Source of the DNA: WHTB01 sp050699035
GTDB taxonomy: Bacteria; Actinomycetota; Actinomycetes; Propionibacteriales; Nocardioidaceae
Direction of reading: 5' to 3'
Assembly (NCBI GenBank): GCA_050699035.1
Contig: JBOHDE010000006.1
Location: forward strand, 1-43,791
DNA: 43,791 nt
Shown: positions 23,057-31,168 of the stretch, in pieces
Numbering within the stretch: position 1 is the first letter of the stretch
Layout: each line of letters begins with the position of its first letter
The notes under the pieces: generated by a model
Databases searched by the model: none
What the model was told of the DNA's origin: nothing
The model's input: only the letters and a program-made list of their open reading frames with translations
Made by a program: the position numbers and the translations under genes

Positions 23057-25270
23057 TCAGGTGGTGGGGGCGGGCTCGGGGTCGGCGGCGGTCGCCTCGG
23101 CGGCGGCCCCGTCGTCGCCGCGCTTGACCGACTCGAGCAGCAGCTGCGCGACGTCGAGCACCTCGACCTCCTCACGGGCCTGGCCGGCAGCCTGCTGGGC
23201 GGTCAGCCCGTCGGACAGCATCACCCGGCAGAACGGGCAGCCGGTGGCGATCTGGTCGGCACCGGTGGCGACCGCCTCGGCGGTGCGGTTGTTGTTGATC
23301 CGCTCGCCGATCTTCTCCTCCATCCACATCCGGGCACCGCCGGCGCCGCAGCAGAAGGACTTCTCCGAGTTGCGCGGCATCTCCTTGAGCTCCGCACCCG
23401 GGATGATCTCGAGCAGCTCGCGCGGCGGGGTGTAGACCTGGTTGTGGCGGCCGAGGTAACACGGGTCGTGGTAGGTGATGGTGCGGCCGTTGACCGACCC
23501 GGCGTCCGGCGCGACCGGGGTCAGCCTGCCCTCGCGGACGAGCCGGTTCAGCAGCTGGGTGTGGTGCACGACCTCCAGCTCCACGCCGAGCTGGCCGTAC
23601 TCGTTCTTCAGCGTGTTGAAGCAGTGCGCGCAGGTGGAGACGACCTGCTTGGCCTTGGTCTCCTTGAAAACCTCGGCGTTCTGCATCGCCAGCTGCTGGA
23701 ACACGAACTCGTTGCCGGCGCGGCGGGCCGGGTCGCCGGTGCAGGTTTCGCCGTCACCGAGAACGGCGAAGTCGACCCCGGCCAGGTGTAGCAGCTCGGC
23801 GACGGCGCGGGTCGTCTTCTTCGCCCGGTCCTCGTACGCGCCGGCGCAGCCCACCCAGAACAGCCAGTCGACCTCGTCGAGCGTCTCGACGTCAGTGCCC
23901 ACCTGTTTCACTGGGAACGGCAGGTCCTTGGCCCAGTCCATCCGCGCGTTGGGGGCCATGTTCCACGGGTTGCCCTTGTTCTCCAGGCCTTTGAACAGCT
24001 GGTTGAGCTCGGTCGGGAAGTTGGACTCGACCAGCACCTGGTAGCGGCGCATGTCCATGATGTGGTCGACGTGCTCGATGTCGACCGGGCACTGCTGCAC
24101 GCAGGCGCCGCAGGACGTGCAGCTCCAGAGCACGTCGGGGTCGATCACGCCGTACGCCGCCTCGTCGCCGATCAGCGGTCGGTCGGCCTCCTGCTGCAGT
24201 TCCTCCGGCAGGTCGCCGCGGGCTTCCTCCGCGGTCTGCAGGTACGGTGCCTTGGCGTGCGCGTGGTCACGCAGCCCGAGTACGAACAGCTTCGGCGACA
24301 GTGGCTTGTCGGTCGCCCACGCCGGGCACTGGCTCTGGCAGCGGCCGCACTCGGTGCAGGTGGAGAAGTCGAGGATCCCCTTCCAAGTGAAGTCCTCGAC
24401 CTTGCCGACGCCGAACGCGGTGTCCTCGTCGAGCTCGTCGATGTTCTCGAAGTCGATCGGCTTGCCGCCGGCCATCATCGGCTGCAGGCCGCCGAGAGCC
24501 GTGCCGCCGTCGGCCTCGCGTTTGAACCAGATGTTCGGCCAGGCGGTGAAGCGGTGCCACGCGACGCCCATCGTGGTGTTGAGACCGAGCACGATCGCCC
24601 AGGCCATCGACACCACGATCTTGGTCATCGCGACCAGCCAGATCACGTTGTGCAGGTCGGGCTCGGCTACCCCGGCGTACGTCTCGCCGATCCACGCGGT
24701 CAGCGGGAAGTGGGCCCAGGTCGCCCAGTCCTCCTGGTGCAGCCGACCGACGGCGTACTCCAGGCCGCGCAGCGTCACGATGCAGACGCCGACCGCGAAG
24801 ACCACGAACTCGACGAAGTAGCCCTGCCACATGGTGGAGCCGAAGAACCGGCTGCCCCGGGTGCGTGACCCCTTGAGAACCCGGTACGCCGCGAGGGCCG
24901 TGATCGCGAACAGCATCACCCAGGTGATCAGCTCGGTCACCCATTCGTAGACGACCCAGTGGCCGATCAGCGGGATCGCGAAGTCGGGGTCGACCAGCTG
25001 GCCGTACGCCGTCACCAGGGTGAAGAACAGGAACCCGAAGCCGACGAACACGAACCAGTGCGCCGCGCCGACCGCACTCCACTGCAGCATCCGGGTGTGG
25101 CCGAGCGTCTCCTTGAGCATCGTCGCCCAGCGCGTGCGGGGCTGGTCGGTGCGGCCGACGACCGGTTGGCCGATCGTGACGACGCCGACGATCTGACCTG
25201 CTGCCTTGGCGAAGAGTGCCACGGCCACCACGGTGATGACCGACGACACGACGATCGCGAGGGTCTGCAT
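23057..25270 (-). CDS. etfD: Membrane Fe-S oxidoreductase, EtfD-like (737 aa)
   Basis: The N-terminal part (residues 1-240) has about five to six membrane spans in a NarI/DsrM-like arrangement with several histidines. Two 4Fe-4S motifs follow: CTECGRCQSQCP (Cys305, 308, 311, 315) and CTSCGACVQQCP (Cys384, 387, 390, 394). The C-terminal half carries the CCG-type heterodisulfide-reductase cluster domains (STCAHCFNTL, DPCYLGRH, CCGAGGARMW, GCPFCRVML). This order matches actinobacterial EtfD, which passes electrons from ETF (acyl-CoA dehydrogenases) to menaquinone. It stands alone, without etfBA. The ATG at 25270 is consistent with a short lead into the first span. The C-terminal tail is Ala/Pro-rich. 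Confidence 0.85.
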   Translation of the reverse strand: MQTLAIVVSSVITVVAVALFAKAAGQIVGVVTIGQPVVGRTDQPRTRWATMLKETLGHTRMLQWSAVGAAHWFVFVGFGFLFFTLVTAYGQLVDPDFAIPLIGHWVVYEWVTELITWVMLFAITALAAYRVLKGSRTRGSRFFGSTMWQGYFVEFVVFAVGVCIVTLRGLEYAVGRLHQEDWATWAHFPLTAWIGETYAGVAEPDLHNVIWLVAMTKIVVSMAWAIVLGLNTTMGVAWHRFTAWPNIWFKREADGGTALGGLQPMMAGGKPIDFENIDELDEDTAFGVGKVEDFTWKGILDFSTCTECGRCQSQCPAWATDKPLSPKLFVLGLRDHAHAKAPYLQTAEEARGDLPEELQQEADRPLIGDEAAYGVIDPDVLWSCTSCGACVQQCPVDIEHVDHIMDMRRYQVLVESNFPTELNQLFKGLENKGNPWNMAPNARMDWAKDLPFPVKQVGTDVETLDEVDWLFWVGCAGAYEDRAKKTTRAVAELLHLAGVDFAVLGDGETCTGDPARRAGNEFVFQQLAMQNAEVFKETKAKQVVSTCAHCFNTLKNEYGQLGVELEVVHHTQLLNRLVREGRLTPVAPDAGSVNGRTITYHDPCYLGRHNQVYTPPRELLEIIPGAELKEMPRNSEKSFCCGAGGARMWMEEKIGERINNNRTAEAVATGADQIATGCPFCRVMLSDGLTAQQAAGQAREEVEVLDVAQLLLESVKRGDDGAAAEATAADPEPAPTT

Positions 25271-25370
25271 GCGGCCTGTGCTCCTCGTGCAGTGAGACGG
25301 TTCCAGGGGTAGCAGCGAGCGTACGCACTGTCGGCGTTCTCATCGGCCCCGGGAGGGTCTGAGGCGACGA

Positions 25371-25390
25371 TACTACCGTCGGGTAACTTC
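25371..25390 (-). promoter_or_regulatory. Quasi-palindrome upstream of etfD
   Basis: On the minus strand AGTTACCCGACGGTAGT (25388-25372) has ACC/GGT-centred symmetry, about 105 bases upstream of the etfD start. It resembles TetR-type operators found before fatty-acid-oxidation genes in actinobacteria, but the symmetry is imperfect. The rest of 25271-25431 shows no gene. Confidence 0.3.
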
Positions 25391-25431
25391 TAGCCGATGA
25401 TGAGAGCGGCGCCACAGCGGCGGGCGGCGGC

Positions 25432-26178
25432 TCACTGGGCGCCGAGGCGACGGCCCAGGGCGGCGGCCGTGGCGATGACCGGCCGGGCGAGGTCGTCGGC
25501 GTCGACCGCTGCGTCACCGGGGTAGGTGACCGCCACGCTCGCGACCGGGTGGCCGTTGTGGTCGAGCACGGCGGCGGCCACCGAGGCGAAGCCCGGCGTG
25601 ATCTCGCCGTCCTCACGGGCGTGGCCGCGCTGGCGGGTCGCGGAAAGCACGGCCCGCAGCGCCGACGGTGTGGCCGGCCCGGTGTCGGCCCGCCGCACGA
25701 AGGCGTCGCGATCCGGAAACAGCGCCCGCACCTGGGCTGGCGGCAGCGCCGCGAGCATGGCCCGGCCGCTGGCGGTGAGGTGCGCGGGCAGGCGTACGCC
25801 GACGTCGGTGACAAGTGAGGGCCGGCCGGTGGCGCGTTCCTCGATGACGTACACGACGTCCCGGCCGTACAACACGGCCAAGTGCGCCGACTCCCCGACC
25901 GTGTCAACGAGCCGCGCCATCGACTGCCGTGCGAGCCGTTGCAGCGGAGCTTGGCGGGTATAGCCGCTGCCGACCTCGTACGCCGTCACGCCGAGTCCCC
26001 ACGCCCGGTCGTCGGCGAGGTGCACGACGAACCCCTCGGCCCGCAAGGTGGCGAGCAGCCGGTAGACCGTCGACCGGGGCAGCCCGACGGCGGCGGCGAT
26101 CCGGCTCGCCGGCAGCGGGTGCGGCTGAGCTGCCAGGAACCGTAAGATGCGCAGCACGCCGCCGGCGCCGTTCGTCAT
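25432..26178 (-). CDS. IclR family transcriptional regulator (248 aa)
   Basis: This has an N-terminal winged helix (residues 5-65; LPASRIAAAVGLPRSTVYRL is the recognition part) and a C-terminal IclR effector domain (about 80-245) with the typical GVRLPAHLTASGRAMLAALP. It is divergent from hutH with an 80-base gap holding a perfect 20-base palindrome. It is therefore the probable regulator of the histidine-degradation genes and of itself, with a pathway metabolite as ligand. HutC (GntR) is the usual proteobacterial regulator; use of IclR here is a lineage difference. Confidence 0.9.
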   Translation of the reverse strand: MTNGAGGVLRILRFLAAQPHPLPASRIAAAVGLPRSTVYRLLATLRAEGFVVHLADDRAWGLGVTAYEVGSGYTRQAPLQRLARQSMARLVDTVGESAHLAVLYGRDVVYVIEERATGRPSLVTDVGVRLPAHLTASGRAMLAALPPAQVRALFPDRDAFVRRADTGPATPSALRAVLSATRQRGHAREDGEITPGFASVAAAVLDHNGHPVASVAVTYPGDAAVDADDLARPVIATAAALGRRLGAQ

Positions 26179-26186
26179 GGCGCACA

Positions 26187-26206
26187 GTGTCCCAAATATG
26201 GGACAC
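26187..26206. promoter_or_regulatory. Perfect palindrome, probable IclR operator
   Basis: GTGTCCCAAATATGGGACAC has 8-base perfect arms and a 4-base AT spacer. It sits 8 bases from the iclR start and 53 bases upstream of the hutH ATG, in the divergent promoter. An AT-centred palindrome at this site is what an IclR-family dimer would bind to control both genes. Confidence 0.7.
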
Positions 26207-26258
26207 CTTGTCGGCAGCGGGCATGGCGCCGGCGCCGGCCGAGCGGTGCAATGGCTGC

Positions 26259-27800
26259 ATGACCACGACCGTCGAGATCGGCACCGGCCCGGTCTCTCCC
26301 GAGGAGCTCGTCGCCGTCGCCCGGCAAGGCGCCCGGGTCACGCTCGGCAGCGCCGCCCTGACCGCGATCGAGCGCTCGCGCGCCGCCGTCGAGGTGCTGG
26401 CGTCCGCGCCCACCCCGGCGTACGGCGTCTCGACCGGGTTCGGTGCCCTTGCCACCCGGCACATCCCGACCGAGCTGCGCGCCCAGCTGCAGCGGTCGCT
26501 GGTGCGGTCACACGCGGCCGGCAGCGGGCCCGAGGTCGAGCGTGAGGTGGTCCGGGCGCTGATGCTGCTGCGGCTGTCGACGCTGGCGACCGGCCACACC
26601 GGCATCCGGCCGCAGACCGCGCAGGCGATCGCGGCCCTGCTCAGCCATGGCGTCACGCCCGTCGTGCATGAGTACGGCAGCCTGGGCTGCTCCGGCGACC
26701 TGGCCCCGCTGGCGCACTGCGCGCTGGCGCTGATGGGCGAGGGCGAGGTCCGCGACGCCGCTGGCACGCTGCGACCCGCCGCCGAGGTGCTCAAGGAGAT
26801 CGGCGTCGAGCCGGTCGAGCTCGCCGCCAAGGAGGGTCTGGCGCTGATCAACGGCACCGACGGGATGCTCGGCATGCTGGTGCTGGCCCAGGCTGATCTG
26901 GCGGACCTGCTCGTCGTCGCAGACATCGCGACCGCGATGAGCGTCGAGGGGCTGTTGGGCACCGACCGGGTGTTCGCCGAGGACCTGCAGGTACTGCGGC
27001 CGCATCCCGGTCAGGCGGTCAGCGCGGCCAACCTGCGGCGGCTGCTGGCCGGGTCGGGAGTGATCGAGAGCCACCGTGGACCCGACTGCGCGGTGGTGCA
27101 GGACGCGTACTCACTGCGCTGCTCGCCGCAGGTGCTCGGGGCGGCGCGAGACAGCCTGGAGCACACCCGGCTGGTAGCTGCTCGCGAGCTCGCGTCGGCG
27201 GTCGACAACCCGGTGGTGCTCGACGACGGTCGAGTCGAGTCGAACGGCAACTTCCACGGTGCCCCGCTGGCGTACGCCCTCGACTTCTTGGCGATTCCGG
27301 TCGCCGACGTGGCGAGCATGTCGGAGCGACGCACCGACCGGTTCCTCGACGTGGCCCGCAACCACGGCCTGCCGGCGTTCCTCGCGCACGACCCCGGCGT
27401 CGACTCCGGCCACATGATCGCGCAGTACACCCAGGCGGCGATCGTGTCCGAGCTGAAACGGCTCGCCGCCCCCGCGTCCGTCGACTCGATCCCGTCCAGC
27501 GCGATGCAGGAGGACCACGTGTCGATGGGCTGGTCGGCGGCCCGCAAGCTGCGCCGGTCGATCGACGGGCTGCGTCAGGTGCTGGCGATCGAGATCCTCA
27601 CCGCTGCGCGTGGGCTCGAGCTGCGTGCGCCGCTGACGCCGGCACCGGCGACCGCCGCCGTACTCGCGGCCCTGCGTGAACGGGTCGCAGGGCCAGGGCC
27701 AGACCGCCACCTGGCACCAGAGATCGCCGCCACTGTGGCACTTGTCGCCGGCGGACAGCTCACCGCCGCCGCCGAGTCCGTCACCGGCCCACTGGACTGA
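26259..27800 (+). CDS. hutH: Histidine ammonia-lyase (513 aa)
   Basis: This converts L-histidine to urocanate and ammonia in the cytoplasm. The MIO prosthetic-group region reads YGSLGCSGDLAPLAH: the cyclising triad is Cys144-Ser145-Gly146 instead of the Ala-Ser-Gly of Pseudomonas. Tyr55 in YGVSTGFG matches the catalytic tyrosine. Later blocks SNGNFHGAPLA, RTDRFLD and SSAMQEDHVSMG are diagnostic. Length fits the family. I chose the ATG at 26259; the Shine-Dalgarno is weak and an ATG 12 codons upstream is possible. A hairpin separates it from hutU. Confidence 0.95.
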   Translation: MTTTVEIGTGPVSPEELVAVARQGARVTLGSAALTAIERSRAAVEVLASAPTPAYGVSTGFGALATRHIPTELRAQLQRSLVRSHAAGSGPEVEREVVRALMLLRLSTLATGHTGIRPQTAQAIAALLSHGVTPVVHEYGSLGCSGDLAPLAHCALALMGEGEVRDAAGTLRPAAEVLKEIGVEPVELAAKEGLALINGTDGMLGMLVLAQADLADLLVVADIATAMSVEGLLGTDRVFAEDLQVLRPHPGQAVSAANLRRLLAGSGVIESHRGPDCAVVQDAYSLRCSPQVLGAARDSLEHTRLVAARELASAVDNPVVLDDGRVESNGNFHGAPLAYALDFLAIPVADVASMSERRTDRFLDVARNHGLPAFLAHDPGVDSGHMIAQYTQAAIVSELKRLAAPASVDSIPSSAMQEDHVSMGWSAARKLRRSIDGLRQVLAIEILTAARGLELRAPLTPAPATAAVLAALRERVAGPGPDRHLAPEIAATVALVAGGQLTAAAESVTGPLD

Positions 27801-27805
27801 TGAGT

Positions 27806-27852
27806 GTGACGTTCTCGACGCGACACGCTGGCGTGTCTGTCGGAAACGTCAC
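27806..27852. repeat. Hairpin between hutH and hutU (dispersed family member)
   Basis: GTGACGT (27806-27812) pairs with ACGTCAC (27846-27852), and the core GACACGC (27822-27828) pairs with GCGTGTC (27831-27837) around a TG. It shares the core and outer arms with the complete hairpin at 38361-38411. It lies between two genes of one operon, just before the hutU Shine-Dalgarno, and so could attenuate transcription or stabilise the mRNA ends. Confidence 0.7.
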
Positions 27853-27872
27853 GGTCAGCGAAAGGAACTGAG

Positions 27873-29522
27873 ATGAGTCGTACGATCCGGGCCGCCCGCG
27901 GCACCGACCTGACCGCCCGCAGTTGGCAGACCGAGGCGCCGATGCGGATGCTGATGAACAACCTCGACCCGGAGGTCGCCGAGCACCCCGAGGAGCTCGT
28001 CGTCTACGGCGGGTCGGGCAAGGCGGCCCGCGACTGGCGGTCGTTCGACGCGATGGTGCGCACCCTGCAGACGCTGCGCGAGGACGAGACCATGCTGGTG
28101 CAGTCCGGCCGGCCGGTCGGGGTGATGCGCACCCATGAGTGGGCGCCGCGGGTGCTGATCGCCAACTCCAACCTGGTCGGCGAGTGGGCGAACTGGGAGG
28201 AGTTCCGCCGGCTCGAGGCGGCCGGGCTCACCATGTACGGCCAGATGACGGCCGGCTCGTGGATCTACATCGGGACGCAGGGCATCCTGCAGGGCACATA
28301 CGAGACGTTCGCCGCCGTCGCGGCCAAGAAGTACGACGGCACGCTGGCCGGCACCATCACCGTGACGGCCGGGCTCGGCGGCATGGGGGGTGCGCAGCCG
28401 CTGGCCGTGACGATGAACGACGGCGTCTGCATCTGCATCGAGGTCGACGAGTCGCGGATCCAGCGCCGTCTCGAGCACCGCTACCTGGACGTACGCGCGG
28501 ACTCCCTCGACCACGCGCTGCAGCTGGCGGTCGAGGCGCGCGACGCCAGGAATCCCTTGTCTGTAGGCGTTCTCGGCAACGCCGCCGACCTGGTGCCCGA
28601 GCTGCTGGCGAAGTCGGCGCCGATCGACATCGTCACCGACCAGACGTCGGCGCACGACCCGCTGATGTACCTGCCATCCGGCGTGGCTTTCGACGACTGG
28701 GTGCCGGCGCGGGAGAAGGACCCGGCCGGGTTCACCGAGCAGGCGCGGGAGTCGATAGCGCGGCACGTCGAGGCGATGGTGGGGTTCCTGGACGCCGGCG
28801 CCGAGGTCTTCGACTACGGAAACTCCCTGCGGGCAGAGGCAAAGCTCGGCGGCTACGCGCGGGCGTTCGCGTTCCCGGGGTTCGTGCCGGCGTACATCCG
28901 GCCGTTGTTCTGTGAGGGCAAGGGGCCGTTCCGCTGGGCGGCGTTGTCCGGCGATCCGAAGGACATCGCGGCGACCGATCGGGCCGTACTCGACCTCTTC
29001 CCCGACAACGAGCCGTTGGCCCGCTGGATCAAGAAGGCCCGGGAGCGGGTGCAGTTCCAGGGCCTGCCGGCGCGGATCTGCTGGCTGGGGTACGGGGAGC
29101 GGCACCTGGCCGGCGAGCGGTTCAACGCCATGGTGGCGTCGGGTGAGGTGCGTGCGCCGTTGGTGATTGGGCGCGACCACCTGGACTGTGGGTCGGTCGC
29201 CTCGCCGTACCGGGAGACCGAGTCGATGCTGGACGGGTCCGACGCGATCGCCGACTGGCCGTTGCTGAACGCGATGGTCAACGTGGCCTCCGGGGCCTCG
29301 TGGGTGTCGATCCACCACGGTGGCGGGGTCGGCATCGGCCGCTCGATCCATGCCGGGCAGGTGGTGTGCGTCGACGGCACCGATCTGGCCGGGCAGAAGG
29401 CTGAGCGGGTCCTCACCAACGACCCGGGGATGGGCGTGATCCGTCATGTCGATGCGGGGTACGAGTCGGCGGTCGCGGTGGCCGAGGCGAAGCAGGTCCG
29501 GATACCGATGACAGAATCCTGA
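27873..29522 (+). CDS. hutU: Urocanate hydratase (549 aa)
   Basis: This converts urocanate to 4-imidazolone-5-propionate using tightly bound NAD+. The NAD-binding stretch GLGGMGGAQP is at residues 167-176; YGGSGKAARDW and GQMTAGSWIYIGTQGILQGT are family blocks, and the C-terminal SIHHGGGVGIGRS is diagnostic. It is full length. AAAGGAAC lies about 6 bases before the ATG. It is followed after 26 bases by the GerW-like gene and belongs to the hut cluster started by hutH. Confidence 0.96.
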   Translation: MSRTIRAARGTDLTARSWQTEAPMRMLMNNLDPEVAEHPEELVVYGGSGKAARDWRSFDAMVRTLQTLREDETMLVQSGRPVGVMRTHEWAPRVLIANSNLVGEWANWEEFRRLEAAGLTMYGQMTAGSWIYIGTQGILQGTYETFAAVAAKKYDGTLAGTITVTAGLGGMGGAQPLAVTMNDGVCICIEVDESRIQRRLEHRYLDVRADSLDHALQLAVEARDARNPLSVGVLGNAADLVPELLAKSAPIDIVTDQTSAHDPLMYLPSGVAFDDWVPAREKDPAGFTEQARESIARHVEAMVGFLDAGAEVFDYGNSLRAEAKLGGYARAFAFPGFVPAYIRPLFCEGKGPFRWAALSGDPKDIAATDRAVLDLFPDNEPLARWIKKARERVQFQGLPARICWLGYGERHLAGERFNAMVASGEVRAPLVIGRDHLDCGSVASPYRETESMLDGSDAIADWPLLNAMVNVASGASWVSIHHGGGVGIGRSIHAGQVVCVDGTDLAGQKAERVLTNDPGMGVIRHVDAGYESAVAVAEAKQVRIPMTES

Positions 29523-29548
29523 GCTCTGACGAGTTCCGAGGAGCGGTG

Positions 29549-29854
29549 ATGAACGTCGACGAGATGTTGAAGGGTGCGCGCGACGTCCTGTCGGTGCAAC
29601 GTGTCTATGGCGACCCGATCGAGCGCGACGGTGTCACGGTCGTCCCGGTGGCGGCCGTCCGCGGGGGTGGCGGTGGCGGCAGCGACGACAATGAGAACGG
29701 CGGCGCGGGCTTCGCTGTCACTGCGCGACCCGTCGGTGTGTACGTGATCCGGGGCGGCGACGTCGAGTGGCGGCCAGCGGTCGACGTCGGTCGGCTCGCC
29801 GTGGCCGGCCTGGCCTCGTGCGTGCTCGTCGCCTACCTGGCCCGCCGCCGATAG
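29549..29854 (+). CDS. GerW/YtfJ family protein (101 aa)
   Basis: This is a small protein with the GerW (YtfJ, PF09579) pattern: an N-terminal VDEMLKGARDVLSVQRVYGDPIER region cut by typical beta blocks (VTVVPVAAV), a Gly/Asp-rich loop (GGGGGGSDDNENGG), GFAVTARPVGVYVI, and a C-terminal hydrophobic segment (VAGLASCVLVAYLA). The ATG at 29549 is 5 bases after GAGGAG, better spaced than the GTG one codon earlier. In Bacillus the family relates to spore germination; in non-sporulating actinobacteria the role is unknown. Its place in the hut operon is probably incidental, since a strong hairpin follows it. Confidence 0.8.
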   Translation: MNVDEMLKGARDVLSVQRVYGDPIERDGVTVVPVAAVRGGGGGGSDDNENGGAGFAVTARPVGVYVIRGGDVEWRPAVDVGRLAVAGLASCVLVAYLARRR

Positions 29855-29911
29855 GTCACGGCCCCGGCCTCGGCCTGCCCACAGGAGCCGGGTCATGACG
29901 TCCATTTTGAT

Positions 29912-29964
29912 TGGTACGGGGGCGCCCCGTTCCAGACCTAGTGGAACGGGGCGCCCCCGTACCA
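29912..29964. repeat. Strong 23-bp-stem hairpin, copy 1 (inverse copy at window end)
   Basis: Left arm 29912-29934 (begins TGGTACGGGGGCGCC) and right arm 29942-29964 are perfect reverse complements with the 7-base loop GACCTAG. AAAAG follows on the plus strand and TTTT precedes. The same sequence in the opposite orientation is at 43752-43791. It would make a very stable terminator hairpin in either direction; here it separates the GerW-like gene from the ABC transporter genes. Confidence 0.85.
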
Positions 29965-30070
29965 GAAAAGTTGTGGAGCAGATCCGCCCAGTCCACCGTC
30001 GGGTGATCGGGGGTGTCTGGGGGTACGTCTAGGGTGTGCCAAGACCGTTCGAAAGGCCTGGGGGTCCCCA

Positions 30071-31168
30071 GTGATCGAGTTCGACAGCGTGACCAAGCGG
30101 TACGACGACGGCACCGTCGCCGTCGACAGCCTGAGCCTCGTCGCCGCCAACGGTGAGATCACCGTTTTGGTCGGACCCTCGGGATGCGGCAAGACCACCT
30201 CGTTGCGGATGATCAACCGCACCATCGACGTGACGTCGGGCACGATCTCCGTCGACGGCCAGGACATCGCGAGCACCGACGCGGTGACGCTGCGCCGCAA
30301 CATCGGCTACGTCATCCAGCATGCCGGGCTGTTCCCGCACCGCACCGTCGTCGACAACATCGCGACCGTGCCGCACCTGCTCGGTTGGGACAAGAAGCGC
30401 AGCAAGGAAGTCGCGCTCGAGCTGATGGAGCGGGTCGGGCTGTCGACCGCGCTGGCCACCCGCTACCCGGCCCAGCTGTCGGGTGGGCAGCAGCAGCGGG
30501 TCGGGGTCGCCCGCGCGCTCGCCGCCGACCCGCCGATGCTGCTGATGGACGAGCCGTTCAGCGCCGTCGACCCGGTCGTCCGCGAGGGTCTGCAGGACGA
30601 GTTCCTCCGGCTGCAGCAAGAGCTCGGCAAGACGATCGTGTTCGTCACCCACGACATCGACGAGGCGATCAAGCTCGGCGACCAGGTCGCGGTGATGCAG
30701 GTCGGCGGCACGCTGGCCCAGCTCGCCCCGCCCGCCGAGCTGCTGTCCAAGCCGGCCAACGACTTCGTCGCCGGCTTCATCGGGCGCGACCGCGGATACC
30801 GGGGGCTGTCGTTCGTCGGCGCCGAGGGGCTGCCGGTGCACGAGCGGTCCACGGTCGCCGTCGGGGCGTCCGAGGACGACGTACGCCGGGCGACCGGTGA
30901 CGACGACCACGTACTCGTGCTCGACACCGAACGGCACCCGGTCGGCTGGCTGCCGGTCAACGGCCAGGCCGACATCACCGCGGAGCGGCTGCTGGCGCTC
31001 GGCACGACCTTCACGCCCGACCAAACGCTGCGTGCCGCGCTCGACGGCGCGCTCGCCTCCCCGACCGGTGAGGCAGTCTGCGTCGACGGCGACGGGAGGT
31101 TCGTCGGCGTCGTCAGCCACGGTGAGATCGCCGAGCACCTGCAGACCGCCGGCAGGCAGGCCGGCTGA
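30071..31168 (+). CDS. ProU/OpuC-type ABC transporter ATP-binding protein (365 aa)
   Basis: This is the ATPase of a quaternary-amine/proline-type importer. Walker A is GPSGCGKTT (35-43), signature LSGGQQQR (136-143), Walker B LLMDEP (157-162), and switch His in FVTHDIDEAI. The C-terminal 120 residues form a CBS-like regulatory region (HPVGWLPVNG, DGRFVGVVSHGEI), as in ProV/OpuCA. The GTG start at 30071 follows GGGGGTCC. The stop overlaps the next gene by one base. Because it lies in the hut cluster it may import histidine or urocanate, as HutXWV does in Sinorhizobium; osmoprotectant uptake is the alternative. Confidence 0.9.
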   Translation: MIEFDSVTKRYDDGTVAVDSLSLVAANGEITVLVGPSGCGKTTSLRMINRTIDVTSGTISVDGQDIASTDAVTLRRNIGYVIQHAGLFPHRTVVDNIATVPHLLGWDKKRSKEVALELMERVGLSTALATRYPAQLSGGQQQRVGVARALAADPPMLLMDEPFSAVDPVVREGLQDEFLRLQQELGKTIVFVTHDIDEAIKLGDQVAVMQVGGTLAQLAPPAELLSKPANDFVAGFIGRDRGYRGLSFVGAEGLPVHERSTVAVGASEDDVRRATGDDDHVLVLDTERHPVGWLPVNGQADITAERLLALGTTFTPDQTLRAALDGALASPTGEAVCVDGDGRFVGVVSHGEIAEHLQTAGRQAG

